From: SKKL01 sp046543225
GTDB taxonomy: Bacteria; Actinomycetota; Acidimicrobiia; Acidimicrobiales; SKKL01
Assembly: GCA_046543225.1 (NCBI GenBank)
Contig: JBKGZW010000040.1
Span: 1-19,808 of the forward strand
Direction of reading: 5' to 3'
DNA length: 19,808 bases
In this document: positions 8,201 to 14,597 of the stretch, piece by piece
Layout: every line of letters begins with the position of its first letter
How positions within the stretch are numbered: the stretch's first letter is position 1
Position numbers and translations under genes: made by a program
Notes under the pieces: model-generated
What the model saw: the letters and a program-made list of their open reading frames with translations, nothing else
What the model was told of the DNA's origin: nothing
The model's database searches: none

Positions 8201-8315
8201 CAGGGGCTCCGCTGACGAGGTGATGCACGATCCCCGGGTCATCGCGTCGTACCTGGGCACCAACGACGCGGTCATCGGCCGGTCAGGACCCACCCGCCCC
8301 GAGGGCTCCGGATAG
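5280..8315 (+). CDS. MFS transporter fused to LivF-like and LivG-like ATPases
   Basis: This 1011-residue protein has three parts. Residues about 45-460 form an MFS domain: I count twelve hydrophobic helices in a 6+6 arrangement, an ADRRNRTR motif-A-like loop after helix 2, and a charged NVVDELDREAF segment at the end of helix 1. Residues about 480-715 are a LivF-like ATPase with Walker A GTNGAGKST (513-521), signature LSGGEQQ (615-621), Walker B LLMIDE (635-640) and the LivF-typical VEQ in place of the H-loop histidine. Residues about 744-990 are a LivG-like ATPase with Walker A GPNGAGKTS (from 777), an unusual signature LSTGSRR (894-900), Walker B ending D918-E919-P920, and the H-loop segment VIEHDM. 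The ATPases should energise the LivHM fusion encoded just upstream, and the MFS part may be a linked secondary transporter. The open frame is continuous with no sign of frameshift. The F-then-G order and the MFS fusion are unusual. Confidence 0.92.
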   Translation: MTTHDTTPAEQGDEPEEPTSRRRKATDPGAGTRPVSERLRDWKPSNITQGAPVYPLFVLFGLNVVDELDREAFNVLLPNIRDHFGLGITGILTLISVVGFFVLFLEIPLAHLADRRNRTRIAAGGAAAWGVASALTGAATNIWMVGAVRGAANLGRAVNGATHRPLLSDYYSINVRPAVFAAHDAANSIGRIIGPIAAGTLAFYFTWRTPFFVFAVPTMIFVLLALRLKEPVRGFHERQAHGADEATATTEEAPASMAEAWRVLWQVRTLRRIWIATPVLAIPIFTLSPLLQLFYADVLGLDEYQRGLVSAATEPFQIVGLLVGIPIATKLMRKDPALLLKFLGIAGALQVLALFLLVFTENLPMVIAMRAALALVTSSTAPGLAAATSLIVPPRVRSMGFTIGNLFLIPSLLAGPILGALADQWGLRTSLIVLCPMILLGVAMITSAGPFITPDIHKVRTSTVAMAEVRKAREEGQAKLLLVKELDVHYDTVQVLFDVDFEIDEGEIIALLGTNGAGKSTLLKTISGLVEPSAGAIIFDGVNISNAPPNEIVRHGVVQVPGGKGIFPSLSVGENIRLAGWPYVDEPEYLQAATEEVLGRFPILRERWNDAAGNLSGGEQQMLTLSMAFIAKPRLLMIDELSLGLAPVIVERLLEVVQAIRARGTTIILVEQSINVALTVAETAYFMEKGEIRFKGPTSELLERPDILRAVFLEGAASLEGAEHSPRVASGTRSNQAVEPDSPVLTAEGLTRSYSGVLAVNDISFDLRRGEILGIIGPNGAGKTSLFDLLSGYLTPDRGRLWFDGRDITHLSPSARAWLGLGRSFQDARLFPGLTVKETISLALERTVEVRDPVATALGLPVVRDSERKVAARADELIEMLGLEAYATKFVRELSTGSRRIVDIACILAHDPKVILFDEPSSGIAQRESEALGPMLSRIREVTGASLVVIEHDMPLIRSVSDEIMALELGEVVIRGSADEVMHDPRVIASYLGTNDAVIGRSGPTRPEGSG

Positions 8316-8330
8316 GACCCGGGCCTCACG

Positions 8331-8350
8331 ATCGGCCACGACGGGCCGAT
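8331..8350 (+). terminator. Hairpin after the transporter locus, possible terminator
   Basis: ATCGGCC (8331-8337) and GGCCGAT (8344-8350) form a 7-bp stem with a 6-base loop, starting 16 bases after the MFS-ABC stop. No T-run follows. A second, bulged hairpin follows at 8364-8395. Position suggests termination of the transporter transcript. Confidence 0.4.
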
Positions 8351-8363
8351 GGGACACGGGCGG

Positions 8364-8395
8364 GGACCGGACCTCGCCGCATCGGAGGTCGGTCC
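8364..8395 (+). repeat. Second inverted repeat upstream of the GGDEF-EAL gene
   Basis: GGACCGGACCTC (8364-8375) pairs with GAGGTCGGTCC (8385-8395) with a single bulged G and a 9-base loop. It lies between the first hairpin and the GTG at 8434. It could extend a tandem terminator or be a leader structure or operator for the downstream gene; the sequence does not decide. Confidence 0.35.
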
Positions 8396-8433
8396 GACGA
8401 TGGACCCTGTCGACAACACCCAGCGGGCGCCAC

Positions 8434-10530
8434 GTGAGCACGACCGACGACGGTGAGATCGGGCGATCCGACGCACATCAGACGGGCTGGTGGAAGGCCG
8501 TGGTCGAACGGTCCTCCGATGTGCTCGTCGCGCTCGACGCGGGCGGCACCATCACCTACGTGAGCCCGTCGGTGCATCGGATCTTCGGCTGGGACGAGTC
8601 CGATCTGGTCGGCACCACCGGCTTCCAGCTCGTCCACGCCGACGACTCGGACCGGATCCGGATGGTGTTGGAGCGAGGTCTCGGCGGCGCCAGCCCCGAT
8701 CCGTACCCCACGTTCCGGTTGCGCCACCAGAACGGCTCGTGGCGCCACGTCGAGGCTCGGGCGTCGAACCTGCTCTCGCTTCCCGACGTTGGGGCGTTCA
8801 TCATCAGCATCCGCGACGTGACCGAACGGGTCGAGGCCGAAGCAGCGGTCCAGCTCCGCGACGAGCGGTACCGGGCGGTGGTCGAAGCATCGCCCGAAGC
8901 GATCCTCATCCACCAGAACGAGACCGTGGTCCACGCCAATCCCGCGGCGGTGAGGCTCCTCGGTGCCAGCGATCGCTACGAGGTGGTCGGCTTGGACCCC
9001 GCGGAGGTGGTCCAAGCCGAGATCGACGACGCTCAACCGGGCATGCCGACCGTGGTGGCGGGGTTCGATCGTCCGATCTCCCCGGTCGATCGGACGCTGC
9101 GACGCCTCGATGGCAGCACCGTGGCGGTGGAGGTCACCAGCATCCCCACGATCTGGGACGGGTTCGCGGCCATCCAGTTGATCGCCCGTGATGTCACCGA
9201 AGCGCGCCAGGCCGACCAGACCCTGATGCACCTGGCCACCCACGACCCGCTCACCGGCCTTCCCAACCGCAACCTGCTCGAGGACCGGCTCCGCCACGCG
9301 TCGGCCCGTGCCGTGCGAACCCAACGTCCCTTCGCCGTGCTCTTCGTGGACCTCGACCGCTTCAAGGTGATCAACGACACCTTCGGCCACCAGGTGGGCG
9401 ACGAGGCGCTGCGCCAGGTGGCCAACCGACTGACCGAGGCGGTGAGGCCGGGCGACACCGTGGCCCGCTTCGGAGGCGACGAGTTCGCGGTCGTGGTCGA
9501 GGACCTGCTCGTGGCCGACACCGTCGACCTGGTCGTCGAGCGGCTGCAGGCCGCCTTCGAGGAGCCGGTCGTGGTGCGCGATCGCGAGCTCAGCATCGGG
9601 GGGAGCATCGGTGTGGTGGTCGCCGAGGACGGGGGCGAACCCCGCACGCTGCTGCGCGATGCCGACACGGCCATGTACACCGCCAAGACCAAGGGACGTG
9701 GCCGAGCGGTGCGGTTCGACGCCGCCCTCCGCGAGCAGGTGCACCGGCACGAGGAGTTGGAGCTCCGGTTGCGAGCGGCGCTCGACGAGCACCAGGTGGC
9801 GCTCGCGCTCCAGCCGCTGGTGAGGGTGGCCGACCGCAAGGTGGTCGGCATCGAGGCGCTGATGCGCTGGGACCATCCGGAGCGGGGGCTGCTGCTGCCC
9901 GAGGCCTTCCTCGACGTGGCCGACGAGTCCGGGATCCTGCCCGACCTGGGCCAGGAGCTGTTCGCGCTCGCCTGCGCCGACGCCGTCCGGTGGCGCACCT
10001 CTCGCCAGGCTGCCCACGGCGGCGAGGCGCCGTGGATGGGCGTCAACGTCTCCGCCAGCGAGCTGTTCCACCCCCAGTTCGCGAGCCGGATCCTCCGAAC
10101 GCTCTCGGGTCACGAGCTGCCACCGACGAGCCTGTACCTCGAGCTCAGCGAGGACACGATCCTCGACGATCTGGTGGGGGCCGTCGAGGCCCTCCGACCG
10201 TTGCGCGAGGCGGGTGTGTCGCTGGCCATCGACGACTTCGGCTCCGGGTACACCTCGCTCACGACCCTGCGGCGCGTCGCTCCCGACCTCCTCAAGATCG
10301 ACCCGACCTTCGTCGAGCGCATGATCGAGTCCCCGTCCGATGCCGCCATGGTCCGCGCGGTGATCGAGATGGGGCATGCACTCGGAATCGCGGTGGCGGC
10401 CGAAGGCGTCGAGCTCGCGGAGCAGCAGAACTTCCTGACCGTCCTGGGGTGCGATCTGATCCAGGGATTCCTCATCGCTCGACCAGGCACGCTCTCCTCG
10501 CTCGGCCCGGTCATCCACCCCGGTCGATGA
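8434..10530 (+). CDS. PAS-PAS-GGDEF-EAL cyclic-di-GMP synthase/phosphodiesterase
   Basis: This 698-residue protein is predicted to make and degrade the second messenger cyclic-di-GMP. No signal peptide or membrane helix is seen, so it should be cytoplasmic. Two PAS sensor domains lie at about residues 20-135 and 145-265. The cyclase domain starts at DPLTGLPNRN and has an intact GGDEF at 347-351, preceded five residues earlier by RPGD (338-341), which matches the RxxD product-inhibition site. The phosphodiesterase domain has EAL at 474-476, LELSE, DDFGSGYTSL (600-609), LLKID, AEGVE and an IQGFLIARP end, so the known catalytic residues appear present. Either or both activities may operate. The GTG at 8434 gives a normal PAS amino end, but its ribosome site is weak. 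No ligand for the PAS domains can be inferred. Confidence 0.93.
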   Translation: MSTTDDGEIGRSDAHQTGWWKAVVERSSDVLVALDAGGTITYVSPSVHRIFGWDESDLVGTTGFQLVHADDSDRIRMVLERGLGGASPDPYPTFRLRHQNGSWRHVEARASNLLSLPDVGAFIISIRDVTERVEAEAAVQLRDERYRAVVEASPEAILIHQNETVVHANPAAVRLLGASDRYEVVGLDPAEVVQAEIDDAQPGMPTVVAGFDRPISPVDRTLRRLDGSTVAVEVTSIPTIWDGFAAIQLIARDVTEARQADQTLMHLATHDPLTGLPNRNLLEDRLRHASARAVRTQRPFAVLFVDLDRFKVINDTFGHQVGDEALRQVANRLTEAVRPGDTVARFGGDEFAVVVEDLLVADTVDLVVERLQAAFEEPVVVRDRELSIGGSIGVVVAEDGGEPRTLLRDADTAMYTAKTKGRGRAVRFDAALREQVHRHEELELRLRAALDEHQVALALQPLVRVADRKVVGIEALMRWDHPERGLLLPEAFLDVADESGILPDLGQELFALACADAVRWRTSRQAAHGGEAPWMGVNVSASELFHPQFASRILRTLSGHELPPTSLYLELSEDTILDDLVGAVEALRPLREAGVSLAIDDFGSGYTSLTTLRRVAPDLLKIDPTFVERMIESPSDAAMVRAVIEMGHALGIAVAAEGVELAEQQNFLTVLGCDLIQGFLIARPGTLSSLGPVIHPGR

Positions 10531-10617
10531 GGCTCTCACCGCCACACCGGTGCGACGTGGGCCTCGCGGAGTGCCACGCGACCGCTCCAGAGCGTGCGAT
10601 CCCTCTCACCGGCGCCC

Positions 10618-10638
10618 TAGAATGGGCACACCGTGCCC
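10618..10638 (+). promoter_or_regulatory. Candidate -10 element with adjacent palindrome
   Basis: In the 203-base gap before the small gene, TAGAAT (10618-10623) matches a -10 box at five of six positions. It is followed immediately by GGGCAC-ACC-GTGCCC (10624-10638), a 6-3-6 palindrome over the expected transcription start. A -35 box at the right spacing is poor (about three of six). The leader down to 10734 is GC-rich and has a further 6-bp stem (10657-10662 with 10670-10675). Confidence 0.35.
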
Positions 10639-10733
10639 GGTGCCCTCGCGAGCGCCGCGCTTTCGGCGGAAGCGCAAGGCTGCCCCGCTGGGCGGGCACG
10701 ATCACCGATGTCGATCGCAAGGAACCCACTGTC

Positions 10734-11042
10734 ATGGGAGCCAACCGCACCACGTTCGAGAAGCTACAGCGCGACCGGGCGAAGAAGGCCAAAGCCGCCG
10801 CCAAACGGGCCCGCCGCCAGGGCCTGGAGGAGCCGGCGCTCACCGACACGCGCTCCGCCCCACCCGACGACGCGAGCACCACTGACGAATGGGACCTCGG
10901 GCCGAGCGAGAAGCCGCTGTCGGCCTCCGAGTTGCTGGTCCTCGTCGAACAGCTCCAGCAGCAGTTCGACTCCAAGGCCATCTCGTTCGAGGAGTACGAG
11001 GAGCGCAAGGCAGACCTCATGGCCCGCCTCCCGATCGACTGA
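10734..11042 (+). CDS. Small basic protein with C-terminal SHOCT-like motif
   Basis: The product has 102 residues. Residues 7-30 are a charged, Lys/Arg/Ala-rich helix-like segment (QRDRAKKAKAAAKRARRQG). Residues 31-62 are a polar linker. Residues 64-99 fit the short SHOCT pattern: a leucine-rich helix (ELLVLVEQLQQQFDS), a turn with an Ile-Ser (KAIS), then FEEYEERKADLMARL. SHOCT segments are short helical modules thought to mediate oligomerisation and are often found at protein ends. The basic helix could bind nucleic acid or ribosomes, but that is speculation. The ATG at 10734 has AAGGA about 11 bases upstream. It lies 39 bases before ung and may share its transcript. Confidence 0.75.
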   Translation: MGANRTTFEKLQRDRAKKAKAAAKRARRQGLEEPALTDTRSAPPDDASTTDEWDLGPSEKPLSASELLVLVEQLQQQFDSKAISFEEYEERKADLMARLPID

Positions 11043-11081
11043 GTCCGCTGGCCGCGGCGCTTCGACCACACGCCAGGATCT

Positions 11082-11762
11082 GTGCCCAAGACCGACTGGA
11101 ACCCCGTCCTCCGCGACCAGCTCGATGCCCCCTACTGGTCCGAGCTGCAGGAGTTCGTGGCCAGCGAGCGCCACGCGCACCAGGTCTATCCCCCACCCCA
11201 CCAGGTGTTCGCCGCGCTGCACCTCACCCCGTTCGCCTCGGTCCGGGCGGTCATCCTCGGCCAGGACCCCTACCACGGGCCCGGACAGGCGCACGGACTG
11301 TGCTTCTCGGTCCCCGCCGGCGTCGAGATCCCCCCGTCGCTGCGCAACATCTATGCCGAGCGCGAGTCCGACCTCGGCCTCCCTCCACCCGGCCACGGCA
11401 ACCTCGAAGCCTGGGCCCGGCAGGGGGTGCTGTTGCTCAACACCACCCTCACCGTCCGCGCCGGCCGTGCCGGTTCCCACAACGGCAAGGGGTGGGAGCG
11501 GTTCACCGACCAGGTCATCCGAGCGGTCGCGGCCAAGCCCGAGCGGGTCGTGTTCATCCTGTGGGGAGCGGCAGCACGCAAGAAGAAGGGCCTGCTCGCC
11601 GAGGTCGGCGGTCACCGCCATGCCGTGATCGAGAGCCCCCACCCCTCGCCGCTGTCGGCCAGCAACGGGTTCTTCGGCAGTCGCCCCTTCTCGCGAACCA
11701 ACGCCGCCCTCGAGGAGGCCGGACGTGAACCGGTCGACTGGCGGGTCGACGGGGAGCGCTGA
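11082..11762 (+). CDS. ung: Uracil-DNA glycosylase, family 1
   Basis: Ung cuts uracil, arising from cytosine deamination or dUTP misincorporation, out of DNA and starts base excision repair in the cytoplasm. The 226-residue length is standard. The water-activating motif GQDPYH has its Asp at residue 62. LLLNTTLTV is the uracil-recognition strand with the conserved Asn. HPSPLSA carries the catalytic His187 and the DNA-intercalation loop. Every hallmark of family 1 is intact. The start is a GTG at 11082 with AGGA a few bases before it. A bulged hairpin follows the stop almost at once. Confidence 0.97.
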   Translation: MPKTDWNPVLRDQLDAPYWSELQEFVASERHAHQVYPPPHQVFAALHLTPFASVRAVILGQDPYHGPGQAHGLCFSVPAGVEIPPSLRNIYAERESDLGLPPPGHGNLEAWARQGVLLLNTTLTVRAGRAGSHNGKGWERFTDQVIRAVAAKPERVVFILWGAAARKKKGLLAEVGGHRHAVIESPHPSPLSASNGFFGSRPFSRTNAALEEAGREPVDWRVDGER

Positions 11763-11765
11763 TTC

Positions 11766-11796
11766 CGACGATCCGGGAACCCGACACCGGTCGTCG
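11766..11796 (+). terminator. Bulged hairpin after ung, possible terminator
   Basis: CGACGATCCGG (11766-11776) pairs with CCGGTCGTCG (11787-11796) with one bulged T and a 10-base loop, starting four bases after the ung stop. No T-run follows. It would separate ung from the lipoprotein gene beginning 14 bases further on. Confidence 0.45.
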
Positions 11797-11810
11797 ACGT
11801 CTCAGCTGCC

Positions 11811-12626
11811 ATGAGCACACGTACGATCCCCATCGCGATCTTGGTGATGGTGCTGCTTCCCACCGTGGCCTGCGGCGACGCCGCGTCGTCGTCGGACACC
11901 GACGCCGACGTCGGGCAGGACCTGGTGGGGCGGACCTTCATCTCCCGACAGATCACCGTCGACGGTGAACCTCACGAGCTGATCGGCGACTCGTCGATCC
12001 GGCTCACCTTCGAGGAGGGCCCACCCGAGGAGGTGCGGGCCGACGCAGGTTGCAACACCCTTCACGGCCGTCTGGACTCGACCGCCGACCAGACGCTCAC
12101 CGTCTCCTCGATCGCCAGCACCGAGATGGGGTGCCCCTCAGAGCTGCACGCCCAGGACGAGTGGGTGATCGACGTCCTCACCAGCGAACCCGAGTGGCGC
12201 CTCGACGGCGACACCTTGGTCATCTCGACGCTGACGATCGAGATCGAGTTGCTCGACCGCCGGGTCGCCGACCCGGATCGCCCGCTCGAGGGCACCCGCT
12301 GGGACCTCGACAGCATCGTGGCCGGATCAGGCCCCGACGACGCGGTGACCTCGTTCCCCTCCGACGAGGCATACCTCCGGTTCGAGGACGGATCGGTGAC
12401 CGGGTACACGGGGTGCAACGAGGTGTCGGGACGCTATGAGCTCGACGGGGACGCGATCGTGTTCGACCAGCTCGTCCAGACCGACGTCGCCTGCCCGGGT
12501 CAGCTCGCGACGGGCGAGGAGGCCATCGCTGCGCTCAGCGGCGCCACCGCCGACGTCTCGATCGAAGGCCGACGCCTGTGGCTGATCGGACCCGATGGCG
12601 GACTCGGCCTCCAGTCCGCGGACTGA
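11811..12626 (+). CDS. Secreted lipoprotein with two META (HslJ-like) domains
   Basis: This 271-residue protein has a signal segment (residues 6-20) ending in TVAC, with Cys21 as the likely lipidation site; the -3 position is Thr rather than the usual Leu, so the lipobox is slightly weak. Two copies of the META fold follow. The first (about 37-145) carries AGCNTLHGR and STEMGCPSELHAQDEWV. The second (about 158-268) opens with LEGTRWDLDSI and carries TGCNEVSGRY and TDVACPGQLATGEEAI. Each has a paired Cys pattern (GCN…GC/AC) that could form a disulfide. META domains occur in the heat-inducible E. coli HslJ and in surface lipoproteins; their biochemical role is not settled. The ATG at 11811 has no clear ribosome site. 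It converges with the exporter permease gene, with only 11 bases between the stops. Confidence 0.85.
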   Translation: MSTRTIPIAILVMVLLPTVACGDAASSSDTDADVGQDLVGRTFISRQITVDGEPHELIGDSSIRLTFEEGPPEEVRADAGCNTLHGRLDSTADQTLTVSSIASTEMGCPSELHAQDEWVIDVLTSEPEWRLDGDTLVISTLTIEIELLDRRVADPDRPLEGTRWDLDSIVAGSGPDDAVTSFPSDEAYLRFEDGSVTGYTGCNEVSGRYELDGDAIVFDQLVQTDVACPGQLATGEEAIAALSGATADVSIEGRRLWLIGPDGGLGLQSAD

Positions 12627-12637
12627 GCAGCTTCGGG

Positions 12638-13465
12638 TCAGCGCTTGGCGGTCGCCGCGAACTTCCGGGTGGCGACGACGGCGAACACCACGGTGATGGC
12701 GACCGCCCAGCCGAGCGCGATCCACGGATCGTTGCCGGCCTCGCGGCCGTTGTAGAGGGCTCGTGTCGCGTCGGTGAGGGTCGTGAAAGGGTTGTGCTCG
12801 GCGACGGGTTGGAGCCATCCCGGCATCGTCGCTGGGGACACGAACGCCGACGACACGAACGTGAGCGGGAACATCCAGATGAACCCACCGGAGTTGGCGG
12901 CCTCGACGGTCTTCACCGACAGGCCGATCCAGGCCTGGATCCAGCTGAACGCGTAGCTGAAGGCGAGCAGCAACAAGGTGGCGATGACCGCCCCGCTCAG
13001 CGTCCCGTCGAAGCGGAAGCCGACCAGCAGCGCCAGACCGATCATCATCACGAAGGTCAAGATGTTGCGCACCAGGTCCGACAGCGTGCGTCCGATCAGG
13101 ACGGCACCCTGGGCGATCGGCAGGGAGCGGAGCCGGTCCACGATGCCCTTGGTGAGGTCCTCGGCCAGGCCGACGCCGGTGAACGCCGACCCCCACAGGA
13201 CGGTCTGGGCGAAGATCCCCGGGATCAGGAACTGCTTGTAGTCGTCGTAGTCGGGCACCATGATCGCCCCGCCGAACACGTAGACGAACATCACGACGAA
13301 CATGACCGGCTGCACCGCGGCGTAGACCAGCAGCTCGGGACTGCGCGGCATCGCCCGGAGGTGGCGCAGCGCCTCGACCCAGCTGTCCCGCAGGATCAGC
13401 CGTCGGTGGTGGTGCGCGCCGCGGGAGTACGCTGCGGTGGGCACGGCATCGGTCCCGGCGATCAC
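12638..13465 (-). CDS. ABC-2 type exporter permease, DrrB-like
   Basis: The 275-residue membrane protein has about six hydrophobic segments typical of ABC-2 permeases: for example ELLVYAAVQPVMFVVMFVYVF near residue 50, NILTFVMMIGLALLVGF, AVIATLLLLAFSYAFSW, and a last one before ATRKFAATAKR. The middle segment GIVDRLRSLPIAQGAVLIGR is the family's conserved coupling region. It should form the channel of an exporter driven by the ATPase encoded just upstream. The GTG start at 13465 overlaps that gene's TGA (GTGA), with a G-rich ribosome site in the upstream coding region. DrrAB relatives export drugs, lipids or glycolipids; the substrate here is unknown. Confidence 0.92.
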   Translation of the reverse strand: MIAGTDAVPTAAYSRGAHHHRRLILRDSWVEALRHLRAMPRSPELLVYAAVQPVMFVVMFVYVFGGAIMVPDYDDYKQFLIPGIFAQTVLWGSAFTGVGLAEDLTKGIVDRLRSLPIAQGAVLIGRTLSDLVRNILTFVMMIGLALLVGFRFDGTLSGAVIATLLLLAFSYAFSWIQAWIGLSVKTVEAANSGGFIWMFPLTFVSSAFVSPATMPGWLQPVAEHNPFTTLTDATRALYNGREAGNDPWIALGWAVAITVVFAVVATRKFAATAKR

Positions 13466-14457
13466 GTCGCGCCCACCCCGGCGGTCGGGGTCCGCTGGTC
13501 CTCATCCTCGACCGGCCCATCGTCGACAGGATGACCGGTGAGGGCGAAGAACACGTCGTCGAGGGTGACGTGCGCGGTGGCGACGTCGTCCACCACGAGT
13601 CCGGAGTCGTCGAGGAGGCGGATGAGTCGTGGCACCACGCCGTCCAGGGTCTCGACGGGGACCTGCACCGTTCGGCTCGCGGGGTCGACGACCAGCTCGC
13701 CACAGGCATGAAGCGCCAGGACCCCCCGCGCCCGGTCGAGGTCGCGGCTCTGCGCCAGGGTCACGATCACCTGCTCGCCACCCACCCTGCGCTTCAGGTC
13801 GGCGGGCGTGCCGCGGGCGATGACCCTGCCCAGGTCGATCACCGCGATCTCGTCGGCGAGCCGGTCCGCCTCGTCGAGGTACTGGGTGGTGAGCAGCGTC
13901 GTGGTGCCGGCGGCGGTGAGCTCGTCGATGAGCTCCCACACCGCGATCCTGCTTCGGGGGTCGAGCCCGGTGGTGGGCTCGTCGAGGAACAGCACTGCGG
14001 GATCGCCGACCAGGCTCATCGCGATGTCCAGCCGTCGGCGCATGCCCCCTGAGTAGCCACCGGTGACCCGCGACCCCGCCTCGACGAGGTCGAACCGCTC
14101 GAGCAGTTCGGCGGCGCGGCGCCGTGCCTCGCGCTTGGGTCGGTGGAACAGCCGGCCCACGTGCTCGAGGTTCTCGAAGCCGGTGAGGCGTTCGTCGACC
14201 GCGGCGTACTGGCCGGTGAGTCCGATGCGGGCGCGCGCTTCGCGGGGATCGGCCATCACGTCGATGCCATCGATCCACGCCCGTCCCGCGTCGGGCGCGA
14301 GCAGGGTGGTGAGGATCCGCACCGCGGTGGTCTTGCCCGCGCCGTTGGGCCCGAGCACCCCGAGCACACTCGAGCGGGTCACCTCCAGATCGACGCCCCG
14401 GAGCGCCTCGGTCGTGCCGAACCGCTTCGTCAGGCCCTCGGCCACGACCGCGTTCAT
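13462..14457 (-). CDS. ABC exporter ATP-binding protein, DrrA-like
   Basis: The 331-residue cytoplasmic ATPase is the partner of the permease gene it overlaps. It has Walker A GPNGAGKTT (36-44), the Q-loop segment LTGQYAAVDERLTG, signature SGGMRRRLDIA, Walker B VLFLDEPTTGLD and an H-loop-position segment LLTTQYLDEAD with Gln in place of His. This LTTQ form is common in DrrA-type ATPases. The C-terminal region ends in LDDVFFALTG, the typical DrrA tail (DUF4162-like). The ATG at 14457 (MNAVVAEGLTKRFG) gives the usual short lead into the ATPase fold; a longer in-frame TTG start at 14520 is possible but adds unlike sequence. It diverges from the ArsR-ArsC genes, sharing a 139-base spacer. Confidence 0.92.
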   Translation of the reverse strand: MNAVVAEGLTKRFGTTEALRGVDLEVTRSSVLGVLGPNGAGKTTAVRILTTLLAPDAGRAWIDGIDVMADPREARARIGLTGQYAAVDERLTGFENLEHVGRLFHRPKREARRRAAELLERFDLVEAGSRVTGGYSGGMRRRLDIAMSLVGDPAVLFLDEPTTGLDPRSRIAVWELIDELTAAGTTTLLTTQYLDEADRLADEIAVIDLGRVIARGTPADLKRRVGGEQVIVTLAQSRDLDRARGVLALHACGELVVDPASRTVQVPVETLDGVVPRLIRLLDDSGLVVDDVATAHVTLDDVFFALTGHPVDDGPVEDEDQRTPTAGVGAT

Positions 14458-14560
14458 GAGCCCACCCGTGGCGATCCCCGCCGACCGATCACCCTCGTGC
14501 CGATTCGCATCAAGGGCCAATCACACCACGACCGGCACCGGCGAGGCCACTCACTCCAGG

Positions 14561-14597
14561 TCGACTCAACGTACGTTGAGCGACTATGTTGGGCAGA
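14561..14597 (+). promoter_or_regulatory. Promoter and palindromic operator of the ars-type operon
   Basis: CTCAACGTACGTTGAG at 14565-14580 is a perfect 16-bp palindrome. It lies between a weak -35 (TCGACT, 14561-14566) and a -10-like TATGTT (14585-14590), an 18-base spacer. A protein bound there would block RNA polymerase, as expected for ArsR-family autorepression. The transcription start predicted from the -10 falls on or next to the ATG at 14597 and no ribosome site precedes it, so the message may be leaderless. The regulator assignment is inference from adjacency. Confidence 0.65.

Noticed and set aside
8326..10545. Roughly 739-codon open frame on the minus strand
   Set aside because: It is antisense to the PAS-GGDEF-EAL gene, whose catalytic motifs are all intact. 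The mirror frame has no domain signature.
13462..14520. TTG start at 14520 for the DrrA-like ATPase
   Set aside because: It adds 21 residues (start MALDANRHEG) unlike the family amino end; the ATG at 14457 gives the usual short lead into the ATPase fold.
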